Positions 1 to 6,112 of a stretch of 6,113 nt of DNA are shown here, piece by piece. Made by a program: the position numbers and the translations under genes. A model generated the notes under the pieces. That model had not been told where the DNA came from and did no database searches. It saw nothing but the letters and a program-made list of their open reading frames with translations. The stretch covers positions 1 to 6,113 of the forward strand of contig CALEMZ010000296.1 in assembly GCA_937910975.1 (NCBI GenBank), read 5' to 3'. Every line of letters starts with the position of its first letter. The first letter of the stretch is position 1. The stretch is from an uncultured Pseudorhodobacter sp. (GTDB taxonomy: Bacteria > Pseudomonadota > Alphaproteobacteria > Rhodobacterales > Rhodobacteraceae).

Positions 1-88
1 GGTCCACCCGGATCGTGGGTTGGGCGGCGGATGGGTCTATGCCCTCCGCCGCCCGGATATCAGAACTTTTGCCATGCCGTTTGGCCAA
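1..88 (-). CDS. S4-domain RNA-binding protein (Hsp15-like), N-terminal fragment, truncated by the window edge
   Basis: Only the first 29 codons are present; the gene continues beyond position 1. In this frame the fragment ends in TIRVD, which matches the start of the S4 domain in Hsp15-like proteins (R-[LIV]-D-K-W-L), where the domain binds structured RNA such as rRNA. The preceding residues are a hydrophilic leader. The frame has no ATG or GTG; an in-frame stop lies upstream at 107-109, and the only ordinary start after it is TTG at 86-88. An AGGGGA sequence (minus strand of 101-106) lies 12 bases before this TTG, somewhat far for a ribosome binding site. An ATG at 73-75 is one base out of frame and gives a 12-codon dead end. 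From memory, an S4 gene directly after the Suv3-like helicase is common in Rhodobacterales, which supports the call. Identity rests on five residues plus context; the start is uncertain. Confidence 0.5.
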   Translation of the reverse strand, partial: MAKRHGKSSDIRAAEGIDPSAAQPTIRVD

Positions 89-92
89 GCGA

Positions 93-3000
93 TCAGATCT
101 TCCCCTTCAAAGCCGCTAGGGCTGCGAAAGGGTTATCGGGGTCGATCTTCTTTTCAGGCCGGGGGGGACGTGCCTCGTATTTCTGCGGGCCGTTCTGAGG
201 CGGTCTACCACCCGGTTTGCCCCCAGGCTTACCCTGCGGCTTGCCGCCGCCCTTACCTTTGAAGCCGCCTTCAGGGCGTGGGCCGCGATCTTGGCCACCA
301 CGCTCTTTGCCACGGCCCTGCCCTTGACCTGCGGGGCGCTCGCCGCGAGGCTTACCACCTTCGCGGGGGGCGTCACCTTGGGCATCACCCTGGTCAGGAC
401 TTGAGGCTTCCGGTTTGGTGGCACCTTGGGCGGCGCGATTGTCGCGACGTGGTGGCCTGCGATCCCCACCACGCGGGCGCGGAGCCCAGACGAAGGTGAT
501 GAAGCTTTCCATTTCCATAGGTTCGGCAACAGGCTCTGCAACAGGCTCTGCGGGGGCGTCTGGGTTTTCTGCCGGCGCTTCAGCCATAGCTTCGCCAGAA
601 ATCTCACCAGAAGCCTCGGGGGGCGTTTCCGCTGCGACCTCTTCCGGCGCTGCCTCCTCAGGCACTTTGATCTTGGCGGCTGCGGCTGCGGCGGCTGCGG
701 CGGCTGCAATATCCTCGGCAGTCAGCTCTTTTGGGGCTGCGGCTTTGGTTTTCGGCCGCTCACCCTTTTCGCCCTTATAGCCAAGCCCAGCCATCAGATC
801 GCCGAATTGCTCCAGCGTCATACCCGTAATCGAGAGCATGTCCGGTGTAGCCTCAAACCCACCACGGCTGTCTTTACCGCGCAAGAGATCGGCCAGACGT
901 TCCAGCATATCGATTCGGATCGCGCGGCTACCTGCGGGGTGGTACCCGGCCAGTGTATAATGCTGCTTCGGCACTTCTGTGATATTGGGGATAGTGACCA
1001 GACCAGGGGGCGGGCTTTCGGGGAATTCCTGCAAGCCATTGGCCAGCGACCACAACACCAACCGCAACCGGGTGGGCGCGGGTTTCAGCAACAGTTGCTG
1101 AAAGATGGTGTATTGGCCAAAACGGATGCCATGCTTGCGCAACTGGCCGCGCGCCTCCTGATCCAGCGCCTTCACCTCTTCTGCGACGTTTTCGCGGGGC
1201 AGAACACCCAAGGCTTCAACCAGTTGGAAGGCAAAACCGCGCGCCATGCCTGTCAGTGCCTCATCCCGGCTCATGGCCAGAAGCGGCTCAAACAGCGTAG
1301 CGACCTTGCGGTCGATAAAGTGCTGCAAGCGGCGCTTTACCTTTTCGGCAACTTCGGGGCCTGCGTCTTCATCGACAAAAGCTTCCACTGACGGGCGCAG
1401 CGCATCCGCGCCTGCCACCAGCTTGCCAATGGCGGAACTGCCCCACATCAGGCCACCCTGCTCGGTAAACTCCAGCTCCGTATCCGGGGCATTATAGAAC
1501 TTGTCCGACCGCAGATGAAATTCGGGCTTAAGCGCCTGAACTGCTGCCATGCGCAGCGTGCGCGCCTCATCGGATGAGGCAGTGGCGTCTTGTTGGAACC
1601 GGAAACCTTCCAGTCGTCCAACAAATTCACCCTCTACCGTCACTTCGCCTTTGTCATTAACCTCGGCCACAAGGCTCTCCTTCTGCTTCAACCGGCGCAT
1701 GAGCACTGAAGTGCGCCGATCAATAAATCGTTGGGTCAACCGTGCGTGTAACGCATCTGACAAGCGGTCTTCTACAGCGCGCGTCTCGTCGCGCCAATGA
1801 GATTCGTCCGCAACCCAATTTTTCCGCTGTGCCACGTAAGTCCATGTGCGGATAAAGGCCAAACGCTTCGATAATGTGTCAATATCGCCCTCGATCCGGT
1901 CAATACGTTTGATTTGCTGCGCCAGCCAATCGGTGGGAATCGGTCCTTTGCGCAAATAATGATAGAGGCCTTGCAACAAGCTCGCATGTTCGGAGGTCGA
2001 AATCCCCCGAAAATCGGGGATGCGGCAAACATCCCACAGCAGCCGCACATCTTGCGGGGTTTTCACCTCGTCATGGATTTCGGGTAGGGCCGAGAGGGTC
2101 TTGAGCGCGGTTACATCATCAGCATCGCGGGCGCGGCTAAGCCATTCATCATCGGTGCGCCGCTCAAGTGCTGCTATCAGTCGTGGGATGGTGCCAAATT
2201 CCAATTTCTCATTGCGCCAGGAAAGCTTTTGGACCGGCAAAAAGCGATGTTCCTCAATCGCCTCAACGGTATCATCGGACAAAGGCTGCGCCTCACCCGT
2301 AACGCCAAAAGTGCCCGAGGTCATATACCGCCCTGCGCGCCCTGCGATCTGCGCCAGTTCCTGCGGGAACAGCGCCCGCATCCGGCGGCCATCGAACTTC
2401 ACGGTCGAGGAGAAGGCGATATGTTTGATGTCGAGGTTCAACCCCATGCCTATCGCATCGGTGGCGACAAGATAATCCACATCGCCGTTTTGATAGAGAT
2501 CGACCTGCGCATTGCGGGTGCGGGGGCTAAGCGCACCCATCACCACCGCACAGCCGCCCTTGGTGCGGCGGATCAATTCGGCGATGGCATAGACGTTTTC
2601 GGTAGAAAACCCGACAATTGCACTGCGTTCCGGCATCCGGCTTAACCTTTTCCCCCCTGAATAGGTCAACTCCGACAAGCGTGGCCGCGCCATGAACTGC
2701 ACCCCCGGCACGAGGGCAGCAATGGCGGGGCGCATCGTATCGGCCCCCAGAAACAGCGTTTCATGCAAGCCCCGCGCCCGCAAAAGCCGGTCGGTAAAAA
2801 CATGCCCGCGCTCGGCGTCGGCACAAAGCTGGATCTCATCAATCGCGACAAAATCGGCACCGATCTCCAGCGGCATCGCCTCCACGGTGCAGACCCAATA
2901 TTGCGTGCGCTCGGGAACAATGCGTTCCTCGCCTGTCACCAAAGCCACCACGCTCGGGCCGCGTTGGGCGACGATACGGTCATAAACCTCACGCGCCAGA

Positions 3001-3119
3001 AGACGCAGCGGCAGGCCGATCACCCCAGTACGATGGGCCAGCATCCGTTCAATAGCGTAATGGGTTTTGCCGGTATTGGTCGGTCCCAGAACCGCCGTTA
3101 CCCGCGCGGTGCTGCGCAT
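93..3119 (-). CDS. Suv3-like superfamily 2 RNA helicase with long disordered RG-rich C-terminal tail
   Basis: This is an ATP-dependent RNA helicase of the Ski2-like/Suv3 type (mitochondrial degradosome helicase family), expected in the cytoplasm. Visible motifs: Walker A GPTNTGKT (12-19), motif Ia GLPLRLLAREV (35-45), TGEER (62-66), motif II DEIQ (94-97, the Suv3-type variant of DExH), motif III LGADTMRP (124-131), motif V VATDAIGMGLNL (218-229) and motif VI QIAGRAGR (257-264). A Suv3 C-terminal-type helical segment with KRLAFIRTWTYVAQRKNW lies around 418-435. After about residue 800 the protein is low complexity: an 11-alanine run (805-815), acidic Ala/Glu/Pro sequence with VAEP repeats (about 856-867), then a Gly/Arg/Lys/Pro-rich tail of about 130 residues ending in the short ordered-looking segment DPDNPFAALAALKGKI. 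Such tails probably bind RNA or partners. The ATG start at 3119 begins just before the P-loop, as usual; its ribosome binding site is weak (AGG 8 bases upstream). It lies 20 bases after the TPR gene. All helicase motifs look intact; the biological substrate is unknown. Confidence 0.93.
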   Translation of the reverse strand: MRSTARVTAVLGPTNTGKTHYAIERMLAHRTGVIGLPLRLLAREVYDRIVAQRGPSVVALVTGEERIVPERTQYWVCTVEAMPLEIGADFVAIDEIQLCADAERGHVFTDRLLRARGLHETLFLGADTMRPAIAALVPGVQFMARPRLSELTYSGGKRLSRMPERSAIVGFSTENVYAIAELIRRTKGGCAVVMGALSPRTRNAQVDLYQNGDVDYLVATDAIGMGLNLDIKHIAFSSTVKFDGRRMRALFPQELAQIAGRAGRYMTSGTFGVTGEAQPLSDDTVEAIEEHRFLPVQKLSWRNEKLEFGTIPRLIAALERRTDDEWLSRARDADDVTALKTLSALPEIHDEVKTPQDVRLLWDVCRIPDFRGISTSEHASLLQGLYHYLRKGPIPTDWLAQQIKRIDRIEGDIDTLSKRLAFIRTWTYVAQRKNWVADESHWRDETRAVEDRLSDALHARLTQRFIDRRTSVLMRRLKQKESLVAEVNDKGEVTVEGEFVGRLEGFRFQQDATASSDEARTLRMAAVQALKPEFHLRSDKFYNAPDTELEFTEQGGLMWGSSAIGKLVAGADALRPSVEAFVDEDAGPEVAEKVKRRLQHFIDRKVATLFEPLLAMSRDEALTGMARGFAFQLVEALGVLPRENVAEEVKALDQEARGQLRKHGIRFGQYTIFQQLLLKPAPTRLRLVLWSLANGLQEFPESPPPGLVTIPNITEVPKQHYTLAGYHPAGSRAIRIDMLERLADLLRGKDSRGGFEATPDMLSITGMTLEQFGDLMAGLGYKGEKGERPKTKAAAPKELTAEDIAAAAAAAAAAAKIKVPEEAAPEEVAAETPPEASGEISGEAMAEAPAENPDAPAEPVAEPVAEPMEMESFITFVWAPRPRGGDRRPPRRDNRAAQGATKPEASSPDQGDAQGDAPREGGKPRGERPAGQGQGRGKERGGQDRGPRPEGGFKGKGGGKPQGKPGGKPGGRPPQNGPQKYEARPPRPEKKIDPDNPFAALAALKGKI
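520..555. repeat. Three tandem 12-base units inside the helicase tail
   Basis: Three adjacent 12-base units on the plus strand (520-531, 532-543, 544-555) share the core GGCTCTGC, the first and last being diverged. In the helicase reading frame they encode repeated Val-Ala-Glu-Pro. The unit length is a multiple of three, so gain or loss of a unit keeps the frame. This is a short coding repeat within the disordered region, not an independent element. Confidence 0.7.
675..707. repeat. Alanine-codon tract (11 GCN codons) in the helicase tail
   Basis: On the minus strand eleven consecutive alanine codons (residues 805-815) use only GCA and GCC, in a pattern built largely from the 9-base unit GCAGCCGCC. 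Residues before it (LTAEDI) and after it (KIKVPEE) suggest a helical linker between the helicase core and the disordered tail. Codon-level repetition makes this a likely site of length variation between strains. Confidence 0.75.
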
Positions 3120-3139
3120 AGGCTTTGCCTGTACTTGCT

Positions 3140-3700
3140 TTACATTTCTTGCCCGGCGGCATCGGTCTGCAACCGCTCTACGGCCTCACTTACCCCGTCG
3201 AGAAAGGGATGTATAGCAAGCGCAGACTGATAGACCAGAAGCGCGCGCTCAGGCTGTTCGGTTTCTTCCAAAATCCGCCCAAACCCGACCAAAGCACCAA
3301 AATGCCTCGGGTTCAGGCGCAACGTCTGCTGGATATCGGCCACCGAAGGGCCAAACAGCCCGGCCTGAAAATAGGCCGTGGCCCGCGCATTCCAGCCTTC
3401 GGCAAAATCGGGGGCGTGATCAATCAACGCAGTGAAATGCTCAATCGCGGCTTGCGTCTCGCCCGCTTCCATCGCGTCGCGCCCACGTTGCAACAGCAAA
3501 TCCATCGCCGCCGAGCCAGATTTCGACCATTCCCGCCGAATCTGACGCTCCAGCCGCCCTGCTTCGCGCGGTTCCGCCAAAAGCAGCTTGTCAAACAGCG
3601 TATCCAACTCTGCCCCCACTGCGGGCACAGCACTAAGCCCCAGTAAAATCGGAAAAAGTGCCGCAACGATACGATTGTGAAATAGGATGCTTGGTTTCAT
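3140..3700 (-). CDS. Secreted tetratricopeptide repeat (TPR) protein
   Basis: This is a 186-residue protein with an N-terminal signal peptide: basic start (MKPSILFHNR), a hydrophobic core at about 11-25 and a probable cleavage after V-G-A at residue 30, so the mature protein is expected in the periplasm. The mature part begins with a charged helical segment (ELDTLFDKLL, then EREW-type sequence to about 60), followed by about three TPR units at roughly 66-99, 100-133 and 134-167, with the typical A/G/Y and P positions (AMEAGETQAAIEHF, ATAYFQAGLFGPSV, ERALLVYQSALAIHP). TPR units bind protein partners; the partner is not visible here. The frame extends upstream to a GTG at 3748 and an ATG at 3736, but only the ATG at 3700 puts the signal peptide at the N-terminus. 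That start has no Shine-Dalgarno sequence. The helicase start follows after 20 bases. From memory, this family is common and uncharacterised in Rhodobacterales. Confidence 0.88.
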   Translation of the reverse strand: MKPSILFHNRIVAALFPILLGLSAVPAVGAELDTLFDKLLLAEPREAGRLERQIRREWSKSGSAAMDLLLQRGRDAMEAGETQAAIEHFTALIDHAPDFAEGWNARATAYFQAGLFGPSVADIQQTLRLNPRHFGALVGFGRILEETEQPERALLVYQSALAIHPFLDGVSEAVERLQTDAAGQEM

Positions 3701-3707
3701 AACTGAA

Positions 3708-3713
3708 ATAGTA
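3708..3713 (-). promoter_or_regulatory. Candidate -10 element for the TPR-helicase operon, possibly giving a leaderless mRNA
   Basis: On the minus strand TACTAT matches TATAAT at four of six positions and ends 7 bases before the A of the TPR start codon. Transcription from it would begin at or next to the ATG, which fits the lack of a ribosome binding site there. No convincing -35 box is seen at 16-18 bases upstream (best candidates ATGGCT and TGGCTT), so this is weak evidence. Confidence 0.3.
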
Positions 3714-3762
3714 GCGTGCGCGCAGGGAAAAGCCATATCCCCCCGCACACTTTCAAGGGATC

Positions 3763-3773
3763 AAGGAAAGGAA
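3763..3773 (+). promoter_or_regulatory. Ribosome binding site of the SCP2 gene
   Basis: The purine-rich run AAGGAAAGGAA contains two Shine-Dalgarno-like cores; the second (AGGA, 3769-3772) lies 6 bases before the ATG at 3779. This decides the start, because the open frame extends further upstream to 3716 without a family-like sequence. Confidence 0.75.
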
Positions 3774-3778
3774 ATACG

Positions 3779-4063
3779 ATGAGTGCTGTGATTGATGCTG
3801 CCGTGGCCGCGCTGAGCCAGAAGGTGCAAAGCTTTGACGGGATTGCTAAATTTGCCGTAAATGGTGAAGGGGCTATCATGATCGACGAAGACGGCGTGCG
3901 CGCAGGCGATGATGAGGCCGATGTGACGCTAACCGCAGATGCCGAAGTGTTTCAGGCGATTCTTGCAGGTGAGATGAACCCGACGACCGCATTTATGACC
4001 GGCAAGCTCTCGGTCGATGGCTCCATGGGGCTGGCGATGAAGCTGGCTTCGGCTCTGGGCTGA
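3779..4063 (+). CDS. SCP2 sterol-binding domain protein (small lipid carrier)
   Basis: This 94-residue protein consists of a single SCP2-type domain. SCP2 domains have a hydrophobic cavity that binds lipids, fatty acids or acyl-CoA; in bacteria the natural ligand is mostly unknown. The sequence shows the family's C-terminal half clearly: DVTLTADAEVFQAILAGEMN (48-67), PTTAFMTGKLSVDG (68-81) and a last amphipathic helix, MGLAMKLASAL (83-93). The N-terminal part (FDGIAKFAVNGEGAIMIDEDG) forms the expected strands. There is no signal peptide or membrane segment, so it is cytoplasmic. Length is normal for stand-alone bacterial versions. The start at 3779 has a strong ribosome binding site. The stop TGA overlaps the next gene's ATG by one base, so the two are probably co-translated; the context suggests a role in supplying or removing lipid for the hydrolase. 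Confidence 0.9.
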   Translation: MSAVIDAAVAALSQKVQSFDGIAKFAVNGEGAIMIDEDGVRAGDDEADVTLTADAEVFQAILAGEMNPTTAFMTGKLSVDGSMGLAMKLASALG

Positions 4064-4995
4064 TGGGCGGCGCCCCGCTTTTCAACGATTTGGCCGAGGG
4101 GCCCGCAGAAGGCCGGGCCTATTGGGTCACTTCCCGCGATGGGGTGCGCCTGCGCATGGCGGTCTGGCCAAAGGGCGAAAAGGGCACGGTGCTGCTGTTT
4201 CCGGGGCGTACCGAATATATCGAAAAATACGGCCGCGCGGCTGCCGAGTTTAGCGCGCGCGGCTATGCCACGGTGGCGATAGATTGGCGCGGACAAGGGC
4301 TTTCTGATCGCTCAAAACCAGACCATATGCTGGGCCATATCGAAAATTTTTCCTTATACCAACAGGACTTGTCGGCTGTTCTTGCGAAATTGAATGAACT
4401 TGGTCAGCCGGGCCCACTTTTCCTTGTGTCCCATTCGATGGGCGGCTGCATCGGGCTGCGCGCCTTGATGCAAGGGCTCGCGGTCAAGGCCGCGGTGTTT
4501 TCGGCCCCGATGTGGGGCATTCGCTTTGCCCCCGGCGTGGCTCCGATTGCAAAAGTCTTGTCGCGCACCGCGCGCGTCGTTGGTCAAGGGCAGCGCTATG
4601 CGCCGGGCACCAATGAGGCGACCTATGTCAATGCCTTCCCCTTTTTCGGCAATGTGCTGACCAGTGACCCGAAAACCTACGCCTGGATGCAAAGCCAGGT
4701 GGCCGCACAGCCTGGTCTAGCCCTGGGCGGCCCAAGCCTGCGTTGGCTGGATGAGGCGATGCACGAATGCAAGGCGCTGGCCGCCCTGCCTGCGCCCGAC
4801 CTGCCCGCGCTTTGCTTTCTGGGGGCCGAAGAAAAGGTGGTCGACCCCGCCCCGATCTATGCCCGCATGGCCGCATGGCCCAATGGCAAGCTGGAGGTAC
4901 TGGCCAATGCCGAGCATGAAATCATGATGGAACAGCCCGCCGCAAGACAACATTTCTACGAGGCGGCAACGCAGCTTTTCGACAGCCAAGGCTGA
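4063..4995 (+). CDS. Alpha/beta hydrolase, lysophospholipase-like (monoacylglycerol lipase type)
   Basis: This 310-residue serine hydrolase belongs to the Hydrolase_4/PldB-like group, expected to cleave ester bonds in lysophospholipids or monoacylglycerols; its real substrate is unknown. Visible elements: oxyanion-side motif FPGRTEYIEKYG (46-57), DWRGQGLS (74-81), the nucleophile elbow SHSMGG with Ser125 (123-128), the acid Asp261 in FLGAEEKVVDP and His285 in NAEHEIMME. The triad is therefore complete. The elbow reads S-x-S-x-G instead of the usual G-x-S-x-G; Ser or Ala at that first place is tolerated in related hydrolases. A cap region lies at about 148-225. There is no signal peptide, so it is probably cytoplasmic. 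The ATG overlaps the SCP2 stop (TGATG) and no Shine-Dalgarno sequence precedes it, which points to translational coupling. Confidence 0.88.
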   Translation: MGGAPLFNDLAEGPAEGRAYWVTSRDGVRLRMAVWPKGEKGTVLLFPGRTEYIEKYGRAAAEFSARGYATVAIDWRGQGLSDRSKPDHMLGHIENFSLYQQDLSAVLAKLNELGQPGPLFLVSHSMGGCIGLRALMQGLAVKAAVFSAPMWGIRFAPGVAPIAKVLSRTARVVGQGQRYAPGTNEATYVNAFPFFGNVLTSDPKTYAWMQSQVAAQPGLALGGPSLRWLDEAMHECKALAALPAPDLPALCFLGAEEKVVDPAPIYARMAAWPNGKLEVLANAEHEIMMEQPAARQHFYEAATQLFDSQG

Positions 4996-5002
4996 AGCCT
5001 TT
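4988..5002 (+). terminator. Weak candidate terminator hairpin at the end of the hydrolase gene
   Basis: AAGGC (4988-4992) and GCCTT (4997-5001) pair around a TGAA loop that includes most of the stop codon, and the stem is followed by only one further T. A competing hairpin (CAGCC 4983-4987 with GGCTG 4990-4994) has a two-base loop. The stem is short and the T-run poor, so termination here is uncertain. Confidence 0.2.
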
Positions 5003-5069
5003 CCCGTTCTGCCGAAGCAAGGCGAAGAGGGACTAAAAGCCCCGGCCTCCACCAAAGCATCATCTCAGT
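4996..5069. other. Convergent intergenic spacer
   Basis: This 74-base stretch separates the 3' ends of the hydrolase and the dehydrogenase. No open frame of interest and no strong intrinsic terminator is visible. For the minus strand, GCCGGGGC followed by TTTT (plus 5035-5046) could form a very short hairpin, but the loop would be too small to be convincing. Confidence 0.6.
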
Positions 5070-5999
5070 TCAACTCTTTGGGAGTAAGACATACTCTGGC
5101 TTTGGCCGCCCGGCAAAGACATCCAGAATATTTTGCGCGGCCATGACCCCCATGCGCCGAAATGCACCGTCCGAAAGGGTGGCTGCGTGAGGCGTCAGGA
5201 TCACGCGGGGCGCATGGCGCAGCGGGTCGTTTTCGGGCAGCGGTTCGGTCACTGTTACGTCCAGCCCTGCCCCGCCCAGATGGCCACTTTCCAGCGCGGC
5301 GATCAACGCAGGCTCGTCAACTAGCCCCCCCCGCGCGCAATTGATCACCAGCGCGCCTTTTGGCAACAGCGCAAGCGCCTCGGCTCCAAGCATCCCGCGC
5401 GTCGCGTCGTTCAAGGGGCAATGCAGCGAAATCACATCAGCCTTTGGCAAAGCCGCAAGCAATTCAGAGGCGACCGGGTAGCCAGCATGGCGCGCCGCTT
5501 TGAGATCACGCGAATGGATAGTCACCGCCATGCCCAGCACCCTGCCAAGGGCTGCCAACTGCCGCCCACTAGCCCCAAAGCCCACTATCAGAAGCCTGCG
5601 CCCTTCCAGCCCCGGCACGCGCGGGACGGGTTTTTCCGGCCCTAGGCTGCTGCGCTGGCCATCGAGATTGCGCGCCAGCGCCAGCATCAGCATCAGCGCC
5701 TGTTCGGCCACCGCATGGGCATTAGCGCCGGGCGTATTCGTCACCGTCACTCCGGCGGCCTCTGCCGCCAGCATCGGAATGTTATCCACGCCGACGCCAT
5801 GTTTGGAAATCATGCCAAAAAGCCCGACGTCTTCTGCCGACAAGGCGCGCACCCGCACCAGCAATGCATCGGCCGCTTGCATCGGCGCACCGGGCCCAAT
5901 CACCTCGACGCCTGCGTTGTGAAGCAACTCTAGCGCGGCCTCATGCACGGGTTCGGTGACGAGAACCCGCCGGGGCGTTGTTGATACCGCGCCGGTCAT
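5070..5999 (-). CDS. D-2-hydroxyacid dehydrogenase, probably NADP(H)-preferring
   Basis: This 309-residue two-domain dehydrogenase interconverts a 2-keto acid and its D-2-hydroxy acid. It shows HGVGVDNI (67-74), NTPGANAHAVAEQ (88-100), the nucleotide-binding GFGASG (140-145), NCARGGLVDE with catalytic Arg223 (220-229), TEPLPE with catalytic Glu252 (251-256), and LTPHAATLSDGA with catalytic His271 (268-279). The triad Arg-Glu-His is complete. The acidic residue that normally follows the second strand of the Rossmann fold, 18 residues after the last glycine of the motif, is Ser163, followed by Arg164; this suggests NADPH rather than NADH. It lacks the regulatory ACT domain of full-length phosphoglycerate dehydrogenases, so SerA is unlikely; hydroxypyruvate/glyoxylate reductase or a catabolic enzyme is more likely. 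The start at 5999 overlaps the preceding stop by 4 bases and has no ribosome binding site, so translation is probably coupled. Confidence 0.9.
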   Translation of the reverse strand: MTGAVSTTPRRVLVTEPVHEAALELLHNAGVEVIGPGAPMQAADALLVRVRALSAEDVGLFGMISKHGVGVDNIPMLAAEAAGVTVTNTPGANAHAVAEQALMLMLALARNLDGQRSSLGPEKPVPRVPGLEGRRLLIVGFGASGRQLAALGRVLGMAVTIHSRDLKAARHAGYPVASELLAALPKADVISLHCPLNDATRGMLGAEALALLPKGALVINCARGGLVDEPALIAALESGHLGGAGLDVTVTEPLPENDPLRHAPRVILTPHAATLSDGAFRRMGVMAAQNILDVFAGRPKPEYVLLPKS

Positions 6000-6112
6000 A
6001 GGGAAATTTGCGAAAAGCCATCGCGCAGCGCGCTAGACCATGCATCGGACATCTCACGAAAGCTTTCATCCCCGGCCTCGATCCGGCGGCTGTAGCTGAT
6101 GCGGCAATCGTC
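5996..6112 (-). CDS. C-terminal 38 codons of an unidentified protein
   Basis: The reading frame enters from beyond the window and ends at TGA (5998-5996), overlapping the dehydrogenase start in an ATGA arrangement. The visible C-terminus is a charged, probably helical segment (RRIEAGDESFREMSDAW, then SSALRDGFSQISL). The 4-base overlap with no independent ribosome binding site for the next gene strongly supports that this frame is translated and that the two genes form an operon, probably in one metabolic pathway. I do not recognise the family from these residues. Confidence 0.7.
   Translation of the reverse strand, partial: DDCRISYSRRIEAGDESFREMSDAWSSALRDGFSQISL

Noticed and set aside
675..707. 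Triplet-like repeat as a separate regulatory or mobile repeat
   Set aside because: It stays in frame, encodes only alanine and sits in a low-complexity coding tail, so a coding linker explains it.
116..709. A 197-codon minus-strand frame overlapping the helicase tail
   Set aside because: It is a frame-shifted reading of the low-complexity tail, rich in Pro/Gln/Arg/Lys, as expected from GC-rich repetitive codons; it has no start signal of its own.
426..1391. A 321-codon open frame on the plus strand opposite the helicase gene
   Set aside because: It lies antisense to the intact helicase coding sequence, and its translation is Cys/His/Arg/Phe-rich with no domain-like sequence. Long antisense frames are common in high G+C genes.
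3701..3748. Longer TPR protein starting at the GTG at 3748 or the ATG at 3736
   Set aside because: It would place 12-16 residues, including a Cys and a His, before a well-formed signal peptide. The G-rich stretch before 3736 is too close to that ATG to be a normal ribosome binding site. Not fully excluded.
3716..3778. Upstream extension of the SCP2 gene by 21 codons
   Set aside because: The extension is basic and not family-like, and the ribosome binding site lies inside it, directly before the ATG at 3779.
5035..5046. Terminator for the dehydrogenase on the minus strand (GCCGGGGC followed by TTTT)
   Set aside because: Only three G-C pairs with a two-base loop could form; too weak to call.
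5500..5922. A 140-codon plus-strand frame opposite the dehydrogenase
   Set aside because: It is antisense to a gene with a complete set of dehydrogenase motifs, and its own translation is Ser/Pro/Ala/Arg-rich without recognisable features.
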